Positions 16,808-27,039 of a DNA stretch of 64,000 nt are shown one piece after another. Source of the DNA: Methylotenera mobilis JLW8. GTDB taxonomy: Bacteria > Pseudomonadota > Gammaproteobacteria > Burkholderiales > Methylophilaceae. The notes under the pieces are model-generated. The model made no database searches. It was given only the letters and a program-made list of their open reading frames with translations, and was not told the DNA's origin. The stretch lies in contig NC_012968.1 in assembly GCF_000023705.1 (NCBI RefSeq), positions 1,116,001-1,180,000 on the forward strand, in the 5' to 3' direction. Within the stretch, counting starts at the first letter, position 1. Each line of letters opens with the position of its first letter. The position numbers were made by a program, and so were the translations under genes.

Positions 16808-16871
16808 AATTGCTACTTAAATACTTAGCAAATCAAGGGGTTGAATTTTATATTAAAGGTAAGCTTTGTCA

Positions 16872-19379
16872 ATGACAAACCATAAAAATACTCACAAAAG
16901 TAAAAGAAGTAATGATCCTCACGCTGCACGTGAGGCTAGCCGCTATGAAACCCCACTACCCAGCCGTGAATTGATACTTAGCACCATGAGCGATCAAGGT
17001 GTGCCGTTAAGTGTGGAGCAGTTGTACTTGCTGCTGGACATCAGCAACGATGAGCGCGAAGTTTTTAATCGGCGACTCAATGCAATGGAGCGTGAAGGTC
17101 AGATTATTAAAAACAGAAAAGGTGCGCTTTGTATTGCAGATAAGTTGGATTTAATTGCTGGTGTTATCCAAGGGCATCCTGATGGTTTTGGATTTTTGAT
17201 TCCAGATGATAAAACCAAGAGCGAGGATTTGTTTTTAAGCCCTAAAGAAATGTCGCAAGTGATGCATGGTGACCGTGCCATTGTGCGTATGAGTGGCTTA
17301 GATAGAAGAGGCCGCCCTGAAGGAAAAATTGTAGAAGTGCTGGAACGCAGAACGCAGCGCTTGGTGGGACGTGTGATACGCACCGCTGGTGTGACGATTG
17401 TAGCGGCAGAAGATAAACGCATTAACCAGGATATTCTGATTCCGTATCACCTTGATATGCAGGCTAAGTCTGGCCAAGTAGTGATGGTCGAGCTTACCGA
17501 GCAGCCGTCATCACACGCACAGCCCATGGGCAAGGTGGTGGAAGTGTTAGGAAACTATGCCGATAGCGGCATGGAAATAGAAATTGCGTTGCGCAAGCAT
17601 AATTTGCCGCATCAGTTTAGCGCAGAGGCCATCAGCCTAGCTGAGTCTTACCCTAAACTCGTACAGCCTGAAGATTATAAAGGCCGCATTGATTGCCGAG
17701 AAATGCCATTGATTACTATTGATGGTGAAACCGCACGTGACTTTGATGATGCGGTTTATGCTGAGCCTCAAGGCAAGGGCTGGCGTTTGGTGGTGGCGAT
17801 TGCCGACGTAAGCTTCTATGTGAGGCCGCATGATGCACTCGATAAAGGGGCCTTGGAGCGTGGTAACTCAGTTTATTTCCCGCGTCGTGTGATTCCAATG
17901 TTGCCTGAGGCATTATCTAACGGCTTGTGCTCGCTTAACCCTGATGTTGAGCGCTTATGCATGATTTGCGATATGCAGATAGATGGTGCTGGTATCGTTA
18001 AGCAGTATAAATTTTACCCGTCTGTGATGCGTTCAAAAGCGCGCATGACGTACAACAAGGTGTTTGAAATTTTGCAGAACCCAGAAGGGGAGTTGGCGCA
18101 AGAGTACACTTGGTTAATGCCGCATTTGCAGCATTTAAATAGCGTGTATCAGTTATTACAAGCGCAGCGAGAAAAACGTGGCGCGATTGAGTTTGAGTCT
18201 TCAGAAACCATCATGATCTTTAATGATCAAGGCAAAATCGAGCGCATTGAACCTAGTACACGTAATGAAGCGCATAAGCTGATTGAAGAATGTATGCTAG
18301 CGGCCAATGTGTGTGCAGCTGAGTTTCTTAAAAAACATGAACATCCTGCACTATATCGTATTCACGAAGGGCCTACGCCTGAAAAGCTAGAGCTGTTGCG
18401 CACATTCATGGGCGAGTTTGGTTTTGGTGTGGGTGGTGGTGATTCGCCGCATGCTAAAGACTACGGTAAACTGTTGGCACGGATTAAAGACCGCCCAGAT
18501 GCGCAACTACTACAAACGGTGCTACTGCGCTCTATGCAGCAGGCTGTCTACAGCCCAGATAATGTTGGTCACTTTGGCTTAGCTTATGAAGCTTATGCAC
18601 ACTTTACGTCGCCGATTCGTCGTTATCCAGATTTATTGATTCATCGTGCGATTAAGGCGGTGCTAAATGGCGAGCGATACAAAGCGGGCGATTGGAATAG
18701 CCTAGGTGAGCAATGCTCTATGACGGAGCGCCGTGCCGACGATGCTACGCGCGACGTGACCAATTGGCTGAAGTGTTTTTATATGCAGGATAAGATTGGC
18801 GAGGTATTTGAGGGTACTGTCGCCGGTGTAACTAGCTTTGGTTTGTTTGTGGCATTAGATGGCGTGTATGTTGAAGGCTTGTTGCATGTGACTGAGCTGG
18901 GTAATGATTACTTTATTTATGACAAAGCGCGGCATGAGATGGCCGGTGAACGTACCGGTGTGCGCTACCGACTAGGTGACAGATTAACCATTAAAGTCGT
19001 GCGTGTGGATTTGGAAACCACGAAGATAGATTTCACTTTGGTAAATAAAAGCAATGAGTTAGATGTTGAGTCTAATGTTGATTGTAAAGTAAAGGGTGCT
19101 GTGAATAAATCAAGTGCTCGCAGTCAATCTGCTGTAAAATCCACCCCTAAATCTGAAGGGGTAGGTGCACTAAGCCCTAAAGCGGATAATGTGAAATTTG
19201 GCGATCCGTTTGGTAAAAAGCCTAAACGTGGACCTAAAGCAGGTTTCTCTGATAAACCTGCGAGCACATCTAAAGCCTCACCTAAACCAAAAAATAAAAC
19301 CAAAACCAGTAAACCAAAAAAAGTGGCCAATAAAGCAACCACGAGTAAAGTAACCACAAAACGTAAGGTAAAAAAATGA
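16872..19379 (+). CDS. rnr: ribonuclease R
   Basis: A protein of about 835 residues and standard RNase R layout: an N-terminal winged helix, two cold-shock domains (about 70-250), the RNB catalytic domain with the metal-binding DFDDAVYAE near residue 291, an S1 domain ([20 protein letters not shown], about residues 640-720) and a Lys/Ser-rich basic tail of about 110 residues. It is a processive 3'-5' exoribonuclease that degrades structured RNA and helps in rRNA and tmRNA quality control. A TTG at 16866 has AAAGG six bases upstream and may be the true start; the ATG at 16872 is given. Its stop overlaps rlmB by 4 bases, a common pairing in betaproteobacteria. Confidence 0.95.
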   Translation: MTNHKNTHKSKRSNDPHAAREASRYETPLPSRELILSTMSDQGVPLSVEQLYLLLDISNDEREVFNRRLNAMEREGQIIKNRKGALCIADKLDLIAGVIQGHPDGFGFLIPDDKTKSEDLFLSPKEMSQVMHGDRAIVRMSGLDRRGRPEGKIVEVLERRTQRLVGRVIRTAGVTIVAAEDKRINQDILIPYHLDMQAKSGQVVMVELTEQPSSHAQPMGKVVEVLGNYADSGMEIEIALRKHNLPHQFSAEAISLAESYPKLVQPEDYKGRIDCREMPLITIDGETARDFDDAVYAEPQGKGWRLVVAIADVSFYVRPHDALDKGALERGNSVYFPRRVIPMLPEALSNGLCSLNPDVERLCMICDMQIDGAGIVKQYKFYPSVMRSKARMTYNKVFEILQNPEGELAQEYTWLMPHLQHLNSVYQLLQAQREKRGAIEFESSETIMIFNDQGKIERIEPSTRNEAHKLIEECMLAANVCAAEFLKKHEHPALYRIHEGPTPEKLELLRTFMGEFGFGVGGGDSPHAKDYGKLLARIKDRPDAQLLQTVLLRSMQQAVYSPDNVGHFGLAYEAYAHFTSPIRRYPDLLIHRAIKAVLNGERYKAGDWNSLGEQCSMTERRADDATRDVTNWLKCFYMQDKIGEVFEGTVAGVTSFGLFVALDGVYVEGLLHVTELGNDYFIYDKARHEMAGERTGVRYRLGDRLTIKVVRVDLETTKIDFTLVNKSNELDVESNVDCKVKGAVNKSSARSQSAVKSTPKSEGVGALSPKADNVKFGDPFGKKPKRGPKAGFSDKPASTSKASPKPKNKTKTSKPKKVANKATTSKVTTKRKVKK

Positions 19380-20128
19380 GTGACGCCCGTATTTTATTTG
19401 GCTTTCATGCAGTGTTAAGCCGATTACGCCAGCATAGTGCTAGCGTGCAAGAAATTTTAATTGACCGTGACCGTGTGGATGCACGTATGAAAGACTTGCT
19501 GAACATGGCAGAGTCATCTGGTGTGCGTACCATGCAAGTAGAGCGTAGCCGCTTAGATGGTATGGCTGGCATGAACGGCCGTCATCAAGGGGTGATTGCA
19601 CGCGTGGTGGATACCCCAATTCCATACAAAGATATCCATGATATTTTGGAGTCAGATTTATCTGAACCTGCATTCTTTTTGATTTTAGATGGTGTAGAAG
19701 ACCCGCATAATCTGGGCGCCTGTTTACGTGTGGCGGATGCCATGGGAGTACATGCGGTGATTGCGCCTAAAGACCGCGCGGCAGGGCTTAACGCTACCGT
19801 GCGTAAGGTGGCGTGTGGCGCAGCTGAGACCGTGCCGTTTATTGCGGTAACCAACTTAGCGAGAACGATTCGCGAGTTAAAAGAAGCTGGTGTTTTTGTA
19901 GTGGGTACAACAATGGATTCGCCCAGCACTTTATTAAACACTAAGCTGAATGGCCCAATTGCGTTGGTGTTAGGCGCAGAGGGCGATGGTATGCGTCGAT
20001 TGACTGCAGAAACCTGTGATGCGCTGATGACGATTCCGATGTTCGGCTCCGTACAGAGTTTAAACGTGAGCGTGGCTAGTGGTATTTGCCTGTATGAGGT
20101 AAGGCGCCAACGCAGTTTAGCGGTGTAG
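19376..20128 (+). CDS. rlmB: 23S rRNA (guanosine(2251)-2'-O)-methyltransferase
   Basis: A 250-residue SpoU-family (SPOUT) methyltransferase. The N-terminal substrate-binding domain starts [12 protein letters not shown]; the catalytic domain shows [35 protein letters not shown] and [15 protein letters not shown], the three SPOUT motifs that form the trefoil knot and bind SAM. It methylates the ribose of G2251 in the P loop of 23S rRNA. It is translationally coupled to rnr (ATGA overlap) and is followed by a strong terminator. Confidence 0.95.
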   Translation: MSDARILFGFHAVLSRLRQHSASVQEILIDRDRVDARMKDLLNMAESSGVRTMQVERSRLDGMAGMNGRHQGVIARVVDTPIPYKDIHDILESDLSEPAFFLILDGVEDPHNLGACLRVADAMGVHAVIAPKDRAAGLNATVRKVACGAAETVPFIAVTNLARTIRELKEAGVFVVGTTMDSPSTLLNTKLNGPIALVLGAEGDGMRRLTAETCDALMTIPMFGSVQSLNVSVASGICLYEVRRQRSLAV

Positions 20129-20210
20129 CGGGTGTTAACTGTGGCTAGCTTGTGTATTACTTATAACTTTCTTAGCTAGACAGATAGCTTTAAGGCACAG
20201 ATAAAATTGA

Positions 20211-20248
20211 TAGGGCTGCGATTTAACAATCGCAGCCCTATTTTTCTT
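20211..20248 (+). terminator. rho-independent terminator after rlmB
   Basis: A perfect 13-bp stem (TAGGGCTGCGATT at 20211-20223 with its complement at 20228-20240), a 4-base loop and a following TTTTTCTTT tract. It ends the rnr-rlmB unit. Confidence 0.92.
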
Positions 20249-20292
20249 TGAGTGAACCGATAAAGCTGACTATTTTCTATCCAATTATCTAC

Positions 20293-20326
20293 TGTCGTGA
20301 TTCCAGCAAAAGCGGGAGTCACGACA
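20293..20326. repeat. imperfect inverted repeat, dRS3/REP-like
   Basis: TGTCGTGATTCC and GGGAGTCACGACA flank AGCAAAAGC. The arms pair with about one mismatch and the core resembles the ATTCCC...GGGAAT intergenic repeats common in betaproteobacteria. It lies between the rlmB terminator and the convergent mqo gene. Only one copy was recognised in this window. Confidence 0.5.
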
Positions 20327-20383
20327 TGAAGCGTGTAAATAGGTAAATACCATTCGTGCAAAAGTCACGTATAGGCGCTTGTA

Positions 20384-21865
20384 CTAACGTAAATTCAATA
20401 CTTCTAAGGTACGGCTACGCACTTGCGCTAAAAGCTGGCTATCATCGATTAATGACTCACCATAGCTAGGAATTAATGCTTTAATTCTGTTGTGCCATTG
20501 CTCGGTTTTGATTTTGTCTGAGAAGCAGCGCTCAATCACATTAATCATCGCCTGTACCGAAACCGAAGCGCCCGGTGAGGCGCCTAATAGCGCAGCGATA
20601 CTGCCATCTTTAGCCGCAACGATTTCTGTACCAAACTCTAGCTTTCCGCCTTTTTCATCACATTGCTTAATGATTTGTACACGTTTGCCGGCATTTTCCA
20701 AGTGCCAGTCGGCGTCTGCAGCCAGTGGGTAAAATTCGCGTAGGGTAGTGACACGCGATGAATGTTTTTGTAGTGCTTCGCCGATTAAATAGCGCGTCAA
20801 ATCCATATTGTGGCGCCCAGCGCCCATTAGTGATTTTAAATTGCTTGGCTTTACTGATTTAAATAAATCCAGGTAAGAGCCTTTTTTCAAAAACTTGGTG
20901 GTAAAACCGGCGTATGGGCCAAACAGTAGTGCTGGTTTACCGTTGATAATACGTGTATCTAAATGAGGCACTGACATAGGCGGTGCGCCAAGTGCGGCTT
21001 TGCCGTAAACCTTGCTGTTATGTTGTTTAATAATCTCAGGATTGTTGCATACCAGCCATTGACCACTAACCGGGAAACCGCCATAACCTTGGCTTTCTGG
21101 GATGCCTGACTTTTGCAGTAGCTTTAATGCGCCGCCGCCAGCCCCTAGAAACACAAACCCAGCTTCAATCTTATGGTGTTTTGTGGTGTTGATGTCTTTG
21201 ATATTAACTAACCAGTGGCCGTTATCCAGGCGCTTAAGGCTTGTGACTTCAGTGCTCGTGTTTAACTCAAAGCTAGGGCTTTGCTGCAGGTGTTTAACCA
21301 GCTCACGTGTCAGCGAGCCAAAGTCTACGTCTGAGCCATAGCTGACACGCGTTGCCGCGACTTTTTCATCGCCATCACGCTGTTGCATCATCAGTGGCAT
21401 CCACTCGGTTAGTTGTGCAATGTCGTCACTGAACTCCATGTCTTTGAACAGCGGATGCATTTTAAGCATATGGTAACGCTGGCGTAAGAACTCAACATTA
21501 TCCTTACCCCATACAAAGCTTAGATGTGGTGTTTTATTGATGAATTTGGCTGGTGCGGGGAGTGCATTTTTTTCCACCAGGCTCGCCCATAACTGCAGAG
21601 AAACCTCAAAAGAAGCATTGATAGCTAACGCACGATTGATGCTGATGTTACCAGCGTCATCCACAGGAGTGTAGTTTAGCTCGCAATAGCCGGCATGACC
21701 TGTACCTGCGTTATTCCAGGCATCTGTGCTTTCGGTCGCAATTGAAGACAGGCGTTCTACCATCATCATGCGCATCAATGGGTCTAGCTCATTGAGTAAT
21801 GTGGCTAGTGTGGCGCTCATCACACCACCGCCTACTAAGAGTACATCTACTTTTTTTACAGTCAT
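20384..21865 (-). CDS. mqo: malate:quinone oxidoreductase
   Basis: A 493-residue FAD enzyme of full Mqo length. The dinucleotide-binding motif is VDVLLVGGGVMSATLATLLN near the N-terminus, and the family stretches STDAWNNAGTGHAGYCELNY and LLGASPGASVSVQAM are present. It oxidises malate to oxaloacetate and passes electrons to the quinone pool at the cytoplasmic membrane, replacing or adding to NAD-malate dehydrogenase in the TCA cycle. It is convergent with rlmB; the electron-transfer operon ends 56 bases upstream of its start on the same strand, so read-through from that operon is possible. Confidence 0.95.
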   Translation of the reverse strand: MTVKKVDVLLVGGGVMSATLATLLNELDPLMRMMMVERLSSIATESTDAWNNAGTGHAGYCELNYTPVDDAGNISINRALAINASFEVSLQLWASLVEKNALPAPAKFINKTPHLSFVWGKDNVEFLRQRYHMLKMHPLFKDMEFSDDIAQLTEWMPLMMQQRDGDEKVAATRVSYGSDVDFGSLTRELVKHLQQSPSFELNTSTEVTSLKRLDNGHWLVNIKDINTTKHHKIEAGFVFLGAGGGALKLLQKSGIPESQGYGGFPVSGQWLVCNNPEIIKQHNSKVYGKAALGAPPMSVPHLDTRIINGKPALLFGPYAGFTTKFLKKGSYLDLFKSVKPSNLKSLMGAGRHNMDLTRYLIGEALQKHSSRVTTLREFYPLAADADWHLENAGKRVQIIKQCDEKGGKLEFGTEIVAAKDGSIAALLGASPGASVSVQAMINVIERCFSDKIKTEQWHNRIKALIPSYGESLIDDSQLLAQVRSRTLEVLNLR

Positions 21866-21921
21866 GGTCGTTTAAGGATAAAAAATTTAAATTTTGTGTA
21901 TCACACCTATTGCTACCACGC

Positions 21922-23568
21922 TTATTGCTGCTTAGCGTTGTTAGGTAATGCGTTCAAGATATCAATGTCTTTAGACTCGACTTTAGCGCCGGTAATCAAA
22001 TCATAACCTTGGTGTGCATTATGGAAGGTATGGCAAGACATGCAGCTGCTTGCAATACGCTTATGTTTCGGTGTATTGCCAGAGTGGCATTGCAAACATG
22101 ATTGCCTGTCAGGGATAGCAATATCGGCGCTACTGGTTGACTCCTCAACTTTGTGGCAACTGGTGCATTGCTGTGTTCTGTGGGCGGCATGGTTGAACTG
22201 CGCCTTGCTGAGCCAGTCATTGTTAATACGCAAGGGCAGGGTGCGCCACGGCATTGCGTCGCCTGCTGGTGTTGCCTGTACCTCATGGCAATATGCACAG
22301 CCATTGTTTTTAAGCTGGTCTGAATAGTGATCAAACTTCTTGGGTGCGTATAACTTCAAGGCGTTGAACATATTGTGCTCGTCGCCATGCGGTAGGGTCA
22401 GCTTATTGTCTTTAGGGCCAACTTGCAGTTCTCCGCTATGGCAGGTACTGCAGTTGTTTTTGTAAGAGAGTGCCTTAAAGCGCATTTCTTTACCTTCAGC
22501 TTGATGGCAGCTGGTACAAGCTAGCTCACGCACATCCCAAATGCCGTTAGGGCCCTGTACTTTCCCAACGTGTTGATTATGCGGGAATTTTAACCCGGAG
22601 TTTTCTATCAGTTTAGCTTTATCTGCTTGCGGAATACGTACAACGTCTTTATCGTTTGGTCCGGTTTTGAAGCTAAGTTTAAAGTCAGGGTGCTGTTTTT
22701 CAAAGTCGCGGATATTGGGTAGTTTGGTATCCCGATCTATGGTTCTGATAGCACCGTGGCATTTAATGCACATTTCATTGTCCTGACGTGCCAATGGATG
22801 CGGTGCCTTATGTTCTTGGTGGCATTCTGCGCAGCGCATGCTGCCAATAAAGCGGTGTGCAGCCTTCAGTGAACGTTTTTGCAGTTCTGGGTCGGCAATA
22901 TGTGGTGCAGTATCCTGATGGCAGTGTACGCAGGCCTGGTCTGACACTTTTTTGAGCGGAGCCTGATGGCAGTTAAAACACTGAGAGCCAAAGTGACGGT
23001 GTGCTGTGGAAATGCGGCCAGGGCTCCATACTCGATCAAAGCCAAAGGGCAGCGTGGACATGGATGTTTGCAAGGGCTGTATTAGGTTTTGCGCTAGCGG
23101 CAAGAGCAAAAAGGTGAGGGCAATCAGTGCTGCTAGCCATATGGATAAATGCCATTTGAATTTAAAGGCGTTTGGTAAGGGGTCGTGCGTACGCGCTTTT
23201 AGGTCTTGATAATCATCTGGCAGTGGTTGCGTGAGCGTGAGTGAGATGGATAAGTTCACATCAGGCGGTGCCGGCTCTACATTCAGCTGGTAGGGACCAA
23301 TCATGACTTGTTTGCCGGGGGTAAGTTTGACGTTTTGTAGTATTGCACCGTCTACTTCAACTTCACCGTTTAGGCTGACCACGTAAATGTGACCATCCTC
23401 TAACTCTTTAATCACCGCGTGATGCATGGCAATGCGTGGATCAGCCAAGTGAATTGTGCACTCCGCGCCACGGCCAATCATTAACTCTGTTGCATGGATA
23501 GTACGGTAATTGCGTACAGGTAGCCCGCGCGAGTTGGTTGTGATTTTTATTAACAAACAATTAATCAT
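21922..23568 (-). CDS. FHA domain - transmembrane - decaheme cytochrome c fusion
   Basis: A 548-residue protein with three parts. Residues of about 20-98 form an FHA domain (IGRGAECTIHLADPRIAMHH has the Gly-Arg and His positions, but the usual phospho-binding Ser is replaced). Residues 141-163 are a single transmembrane helix. The rest, from residue 197, carries ten CxxCH heme c motifs (CFNCH, CVHCH, CAECH, CIKCH, CTSCH, CSTCH, CAYCH, CTSCH, CLQCH, CMSCH) and many extra His for axial ligation. The expected topology is FHA in the cytoplasm and hemes in the periplasm. It is the last gene of a four-gene operon and would be the periplasmic electron outlet. No characterised homologue is recognised. 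Confidence 0.85.
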   Translation of the reverse strand: MINCLLIKITTNSRGLPVRNYRTIHATELMIGRGAECTIHLADPRIAMHHAVIKELEDGHIYVVSLNGEVEVDGAILQNVKLTPGKQVMIGPYQLNVEPAPPDVNLSISLTLTQPLPDDYQDLKARTHDPLPNAFKFKWHLSIWLAALIALTFLLLPLAQNLIQPLQTSMSTLPFGFDRVWSPGRISTAHRHFGSQCFNCHQAPLKKVSDQACVHCHQDTAPHIADPELQKRSLKAAHRFIGSMRCAECHQEHKAPHPLARQDNEMCIKCHGAIRTIDRDTKLPNIRDFEKQHPDFKLSFKTGPNDKDVVRIPQADKAKLIENSGLKFPHNQHVGKVQGPNGIWDVRELACTSCHQAEGKEMRFKALSYKNNCSTCHSGELQVGPKDNKLTLPHGDEHNMFNALKLYAPKKFDHYSDQLKNNGCAYCHEVQATPAGDAMPWRTLPLRINNDWLSKAQFNHAAHRTQQCTSCHKVEESTSSADIAIPDRQSCLQCHSGNTPKHKRIASSCMSCHTFHNAHQGYDLITGAKVESKDIDILNALPNNAKQQ

Positions 23569-23654
23569 AAAGAGTTCTATTCATCTGCTTTTGCTTTGCC
23601 CGACATTATTTTTGTTATTTCAAATGCATTTAGATGGGTAGTGTTAAGTTTGCC

Positions 23655-24485
23655 CTACCAATAAACAAATACCGCAACGATATGTGCGAGCATCGCGACT
23701 AGTAAGCCTACAGTAAACGGTACATGCAAGTATAGCCAGATACCAAGTCTGGCGCGGTACATCAGGTCTTGCCGCGCGCGTCTTACTAACGATTCGCGGC
23801 GCACCATAATCGAATACAGTTCTCGGTATAGTTTACGTTGTTCTACGGCTAAATCTTTACCTAGCGCTGTGAGCTCTTGCACAGCTTTGGCAGAAGGGCA
23901 GTTAGGCTGGAAACCGCTTAATTGATCAATCAAGCTCAGGCCAATCGAAGTTTCGCGACATGCGCGTAGTACCGTGTTATTAATTTCATCCGGCATCAGC
24001 AGTGCAATCTTACGTGCCAGTTTATCAGCCTCTGCAATCCTTAACAGTAGACCATCCAGGCTATCTTCGCCCATGTTTTCTGTCATCTTGCGTGGGTAAA
24101 TCATGTAGGTGTAATTGCCAAAGAAACCGCTTGCAACCACAATGAGCAGTAGGGCGTAGGCCAAAGTGTGGATATTTAGCCCAAAGTTAAAGCCGCTGTG
24201 TAGGGTGACAATAAACGTGAGTGCGGTACCTAGGTAAATATGGGCGGATAGCCAGCCTTGCGTAGCCCCTGTGCCACGATAGCGCCGTTTTCTAATGCCA
24301 TACCATGTCATCCATAGCACCATGCATGCGGATATGGTGCCTAATGTATAACCTAGCCAACTGCCGCCGTAATGGCCGACAGCTGGTTCAAAAAACAAAA
24401 AAGCTGCTAATGCAATTAAGATAACCACTACCGCTATTTTGAAATAGCGATAGTTTTTATAGTCGAACATATTGCTCTGTTGCAT
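23655..24485 (-). CDS. membrane protein with five helices, putative b-type cytochrome/electron-transfer subunit
   Basis: A 276-residue integral membrane protein: four hydrophobic helices in about residues 10-130, a charged cytoplasmic insert (about 130-240), and a fifth helix at the C-terminus (WLYLHVPFTVGLLVAMLAHI). Histidines fall in or next to the helices (VGHYGG, SAHIYLG, VTLHSGF, LNIHTLA, YLHVPF, LAHIVA), a pattern seen in cytochrome b561/ferric reductase-like heme proteins. It lies 13 bases after the FAD/Fe-S fusion gene and before the decaheme gene, so it most likely carries electrons across the membrane between them. The heme content is inferred, not proven. Confidence 0.68.
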   Translation of the reverse strand: MQQSNMFDYKNYRYFKIAVVVILIALAAFLFFEPAVGHYGGSWLGYTLGTISACMVLWMTWYGIRKRRYRGTGATQGWLSAHIYLGTALTFIVTLHSGFNFGLNIHTLAYALLLIVVASGFFGNYTYMIYPRKMTENMGEDSLDGLLLRIAEADKLARKIALLMPDEINNTVLRACRETSIGLSLIDQLSGFQPNCPSAKAVQELTALGKDLAVEQRKLYRELYSIMVRRESLVRRARQDLMYRARLGIWLYLHVPFTVGLLVAMLAHIVAVFVYW

Positions 24486-24497
24486 TAAGTATTTCCT

Positions 24498-26972
24498 CTA
24501 TGCATCATCAAACCCTAGTATGTGGTGTTCATCTGCGACATTGTTACTTGCATAACCTAAAAGTTGTTCAGGGTTCACGCGTAATGCTGCGCCAACTGGG
24601 CACGCACGTACGCATACTGGCCCATCGGCAATATCCTTACACATGTCACATTTCACCGCGACTTTTGTATTGTTGGTAGAGGCAACCTGTTTGGGGCGAA
24701 TCCCCAATAGCATTTGCCATAAGCTTTGTTCTGGCTGGTCTTGAATCACTGCCATTTGAATCACGTCATAGGGGCAGTTTTGCTGGCAGTTGCCGCAGCC
24801 TATGCAGCTATCATCAATATAAACTTCGCCATGCGGTGCCCGATGGATAGCATCTGGCGGGCAGTCTTTCATGCAATGAGGATGCTCGCAGTGGCGGCAA
24901 GAAGTAGGGACACGAATATTGGCGTAAATAGGGCCGGTGTCGCGGTCTAACCGTGTTGCGCCACCATGCGTATCAGCGCACGCCTGCTCACAATGGTTGC
25001 AACGCACACAAAGTGATTCGTCAATCAAAAGAACGTCCGTGGCCTCACCTACGCCTTGTTGTATCAAGAACGAGATCAGGCTGGATTGTGCGGATTGATT
25101 TGAAAAACCGCTGCTGCTATCAGAAGAGGTTTCGGATTGCTGTCTTTTTTCCTGCTCTTGGAGATGTTGTAAGTAGCGTGCATCTAATGATGAGCGCACC
25201 TCAGGGTTACGTGCGATGATGCCCTGCATGCGTCCTATATCAATTAAAATCGCCTCAGTTGCAATTGCGGCACGCACCGTAGCGTAACGCGGCTCGCCTG
25301 AAATGAGGGACATTTCACCCACATAATTGCCGGCTGCTACATAGAATAAAACTACTTCTCGTCCAGTCATCATGCGAGAAACTGTAACGGAGCCGCGCCT
25401 AATCAGGTACAAGCCATCCGCTTCATCACCTTCATGAAACAGTTCTTCACCCGCAGCGTATTGTTTAATCACTGCATGTGTGGCTAGGTCGTTAAGGTCA
25501 TCTTCACTTAAGGAAAGACCAATGCAAGCATGTACGATACGCTTGATTGCGACTTCATCCAGCGTTCTGCGCATTGTCTGCACAGAATTGATTAGCTTTA
25601 ATATCACCCGTCGTGGCGTTTCAATCAGCGCGCACTGGCTTGTTGCTCTTACCGTAGCGATTCTGCGCCGTCCAGATAATAGGCCCATTTCGCCAAAAAA
25701 CTCACCGCTTTTAAATCTGTCATCGGCAATATCGTCTTCATCGATGAACATTTCCAACTCGCCTTCAATCACAAAAAAGAAGGAGGTGCTGTAATCGTTG
25801 CGTTCAAAAATAATGTCGCCAGCGGCAGGCTGTAAAATGTTGCTCTCTAAAATCAGCTCTCTTAATTGCAGTGAGTTGAGAAGGCGTAATAGCGGAACGC
25901 TGCGCTGAATTTTATCCAGCACATCTTCAATGCCGCGGTCTGAGCAAAAGCTAGCAAACTTTTCGCGAAGTAGCGCAGTATCTGCAGCCTCAACCGGGTT
26001 GCCGAGGATATGCTCAATGACTTCATAGCCCTGGTTAATACCCTGTTTGATTAACGGGTAACCAGCAAGCGCGCCTATGATATATAAGCCCGGTACGTTG
26101 GACTCGTAACGTGAGGTCAGTACGGGCAGGGCAGCTAAGTCTGCGGTAGGAAAGGCTACGCCAAAGCTTTCCAGCAGCGGTCTGGATGGCAGTGCACCAA
26201 GACGAGCAATAATCCGATGGCAGGGGATGCGTTCTACCCCTTTAGGGGTGTTTGCTAACAGAGTTATGGGAAACTCGCCAGTGGTATTGGCCTCAATTGA
26301 TTGTGGTCGCGTTTCCAATAGCCAGTCCAGCGCGCCTCTTTGCCTTGCTTCGGTTAGTTGAGTAAGGTTGCTTTCCTTACAATTGCTAAAGTCTTCGGCA
26401 CGATTTAAGACAATCACCTGATTGCGGCCAGTCAGTGCTAGCGCATTCTCAACCCCGGTATCACCACCACCAATGACAACGATAGTTTCATTTTGGTAGG
26501 CTTCTGGGTCATCTAGTTGATACTGTACTTGCGGTAAATCGCCGCCGGGAATTTCCAGTTTACGTAGGTTGCCTTGTACGCCAATCGCCAGTATCACATG
26601 ATCGGCTGTAAATGAATTACCGTCACTGAGTTCAACGGTTAACGCTTCTGGCTGTTTGCTTTCGGTATCACGGGTGATTGCAACAACCTTTGAGTTGTAG
26701 CGAATGTTGATTTTGTAATCAGCAATTACGCTTTCCCACGAGATTAGTACAGATTCGCGCAGAGATGCAGCGAATGGCAAGGGGCTGCGCAATGGTAAGC
26801 CACGAGGCTCCGCCATGACCAATTTACGGCGCTGATAGTTGCGTATGGTATTGGCGGCGGCTTCTGTTGCCTCTAATAGTAGATAGGATAGCTTTTGCTC
26901 GGACGCACGTGCCGCTGCTGATAAGCCACTGGGGCCTGCTCCAATAATAATGACATCAAAGTGATTGCGCAT
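24498..26972 (-). CDS. FAD oxidoreductase - two cNMP-binding domains - 4x[4Fe-4S] ferredoxin fusion
   Basis: An 824-residue soluble fusion. Residues 1 to about 330 form a pyridine nucleotide oxidoreductase with FAD motif VIIIGAGPSGLSAAARA and NAD(P) motif VVIGGGDTGVENALAL, but without the CxxC of thioredoxin reductase. Two CRP-type cyclic nucleotide domains follow (about 355-475 and 485-600), each with a phosphate-binding cassette: GEFFGEMGLLSGRRRIATVR and GEMSLISGEPRYATVR. After a Gln/Ser-rich linker comes a DmsB-like module with 16 cysteines in four clusters: CVRCNHCEQAC, CRHCEHPHCMKDCP, CIGCGNCQQNCP and CDMCKDIADGPVCVRACP. The protein would move electrons from NAD(P)H through FAD to Fe-S centres under second-messenger control. 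Operon partners are the membrane protein and decaheme cytochrome. Confidence 0.88.
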   Translation of the reverse strand: MRNHFDVIIIGAGPSGLSAAARASEQKLSYLLLEATEAAANTIRNYQRRKLVMAEPRGLPLRSPLPFAASLRESVLISWESVIADYKINIRYNSKVVAITRDTESKQPEALTVELSDGNSFTADHVILAIGVQGNLRKLEIPGGDLPQVQYQLDDPEAYQNETIVVIGGGDTGVENALALTGRNQVIVLNRAEDFSNCKESNLTQLTEARQRGALDWLLETRPQSIEANTTGEFPITLLANTPKGVERIPCHRIIARLGALPSRPLLESFGVAFPTADLAALPVLTSRYESNVPGLYIIGALAGYPLIKQGINQGYEVIEHILGNPVEAADTALLREKFASFCSDRGIEDVLDKIQRSVPLLRLLNSLQLRELILESNILQPAAGDIIFERNDYSTSFFFVIEGELEMFIDEDDIADDRFKSGEFFGEMGLLSGRRRIATVRATSQCALIETPRRVILKLINSVQTMRRTLDEVAIKRIVHACIGLSLSEDDLNDLATHAVIKQYAAGEELFHEGDEADGLYLIRRGSVTVSRMMTGREVVLFYVAAGNYVGEMSLISGEPRYATVRAAIATEAILIDIGRMQGIIARNPEVRSSLDARYLQHLQEQEKRQQSETSSDSSSGFSNQSAQSSLISFLIQQGVGEATDVLLIDESLCVRCNHCEQACADTHGGATRLDRDTGPIYANIRVPTSCRHCEHPHCMKDCPPDAIHRAPHGEVYIDDSCIGCGNCQQNCPYDVIQMAVIQDQPEQSLWQMLLGIRPKQVASTNNTKVAVKCDMCKDIADGPVCVRACPVGAALRVNPEQLLGYASNNVADEHHILGFDDA

Positions 26973-27039
26973 GAAAACGTTAGCAAAAGCAATAATATAG
27001 GATATGGATTATATGCCAAAATCGGCGTCAGGATTGGCG

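Noticed and set aside
16808-16871. Promoter of the tRNA-Leu gene on the - strand
   Set aside because: TTCAAC and TATTTA with a 16-base spacer are possible -35/-10 elements, but the match is too weak to list.
24498-26972. Annotation as thioredoxin reductase
   Set aside because: The FAD/NAD fold is similar, but the redox CxxC between the two domains is missing and cNMP and Fe-S domains are fused.
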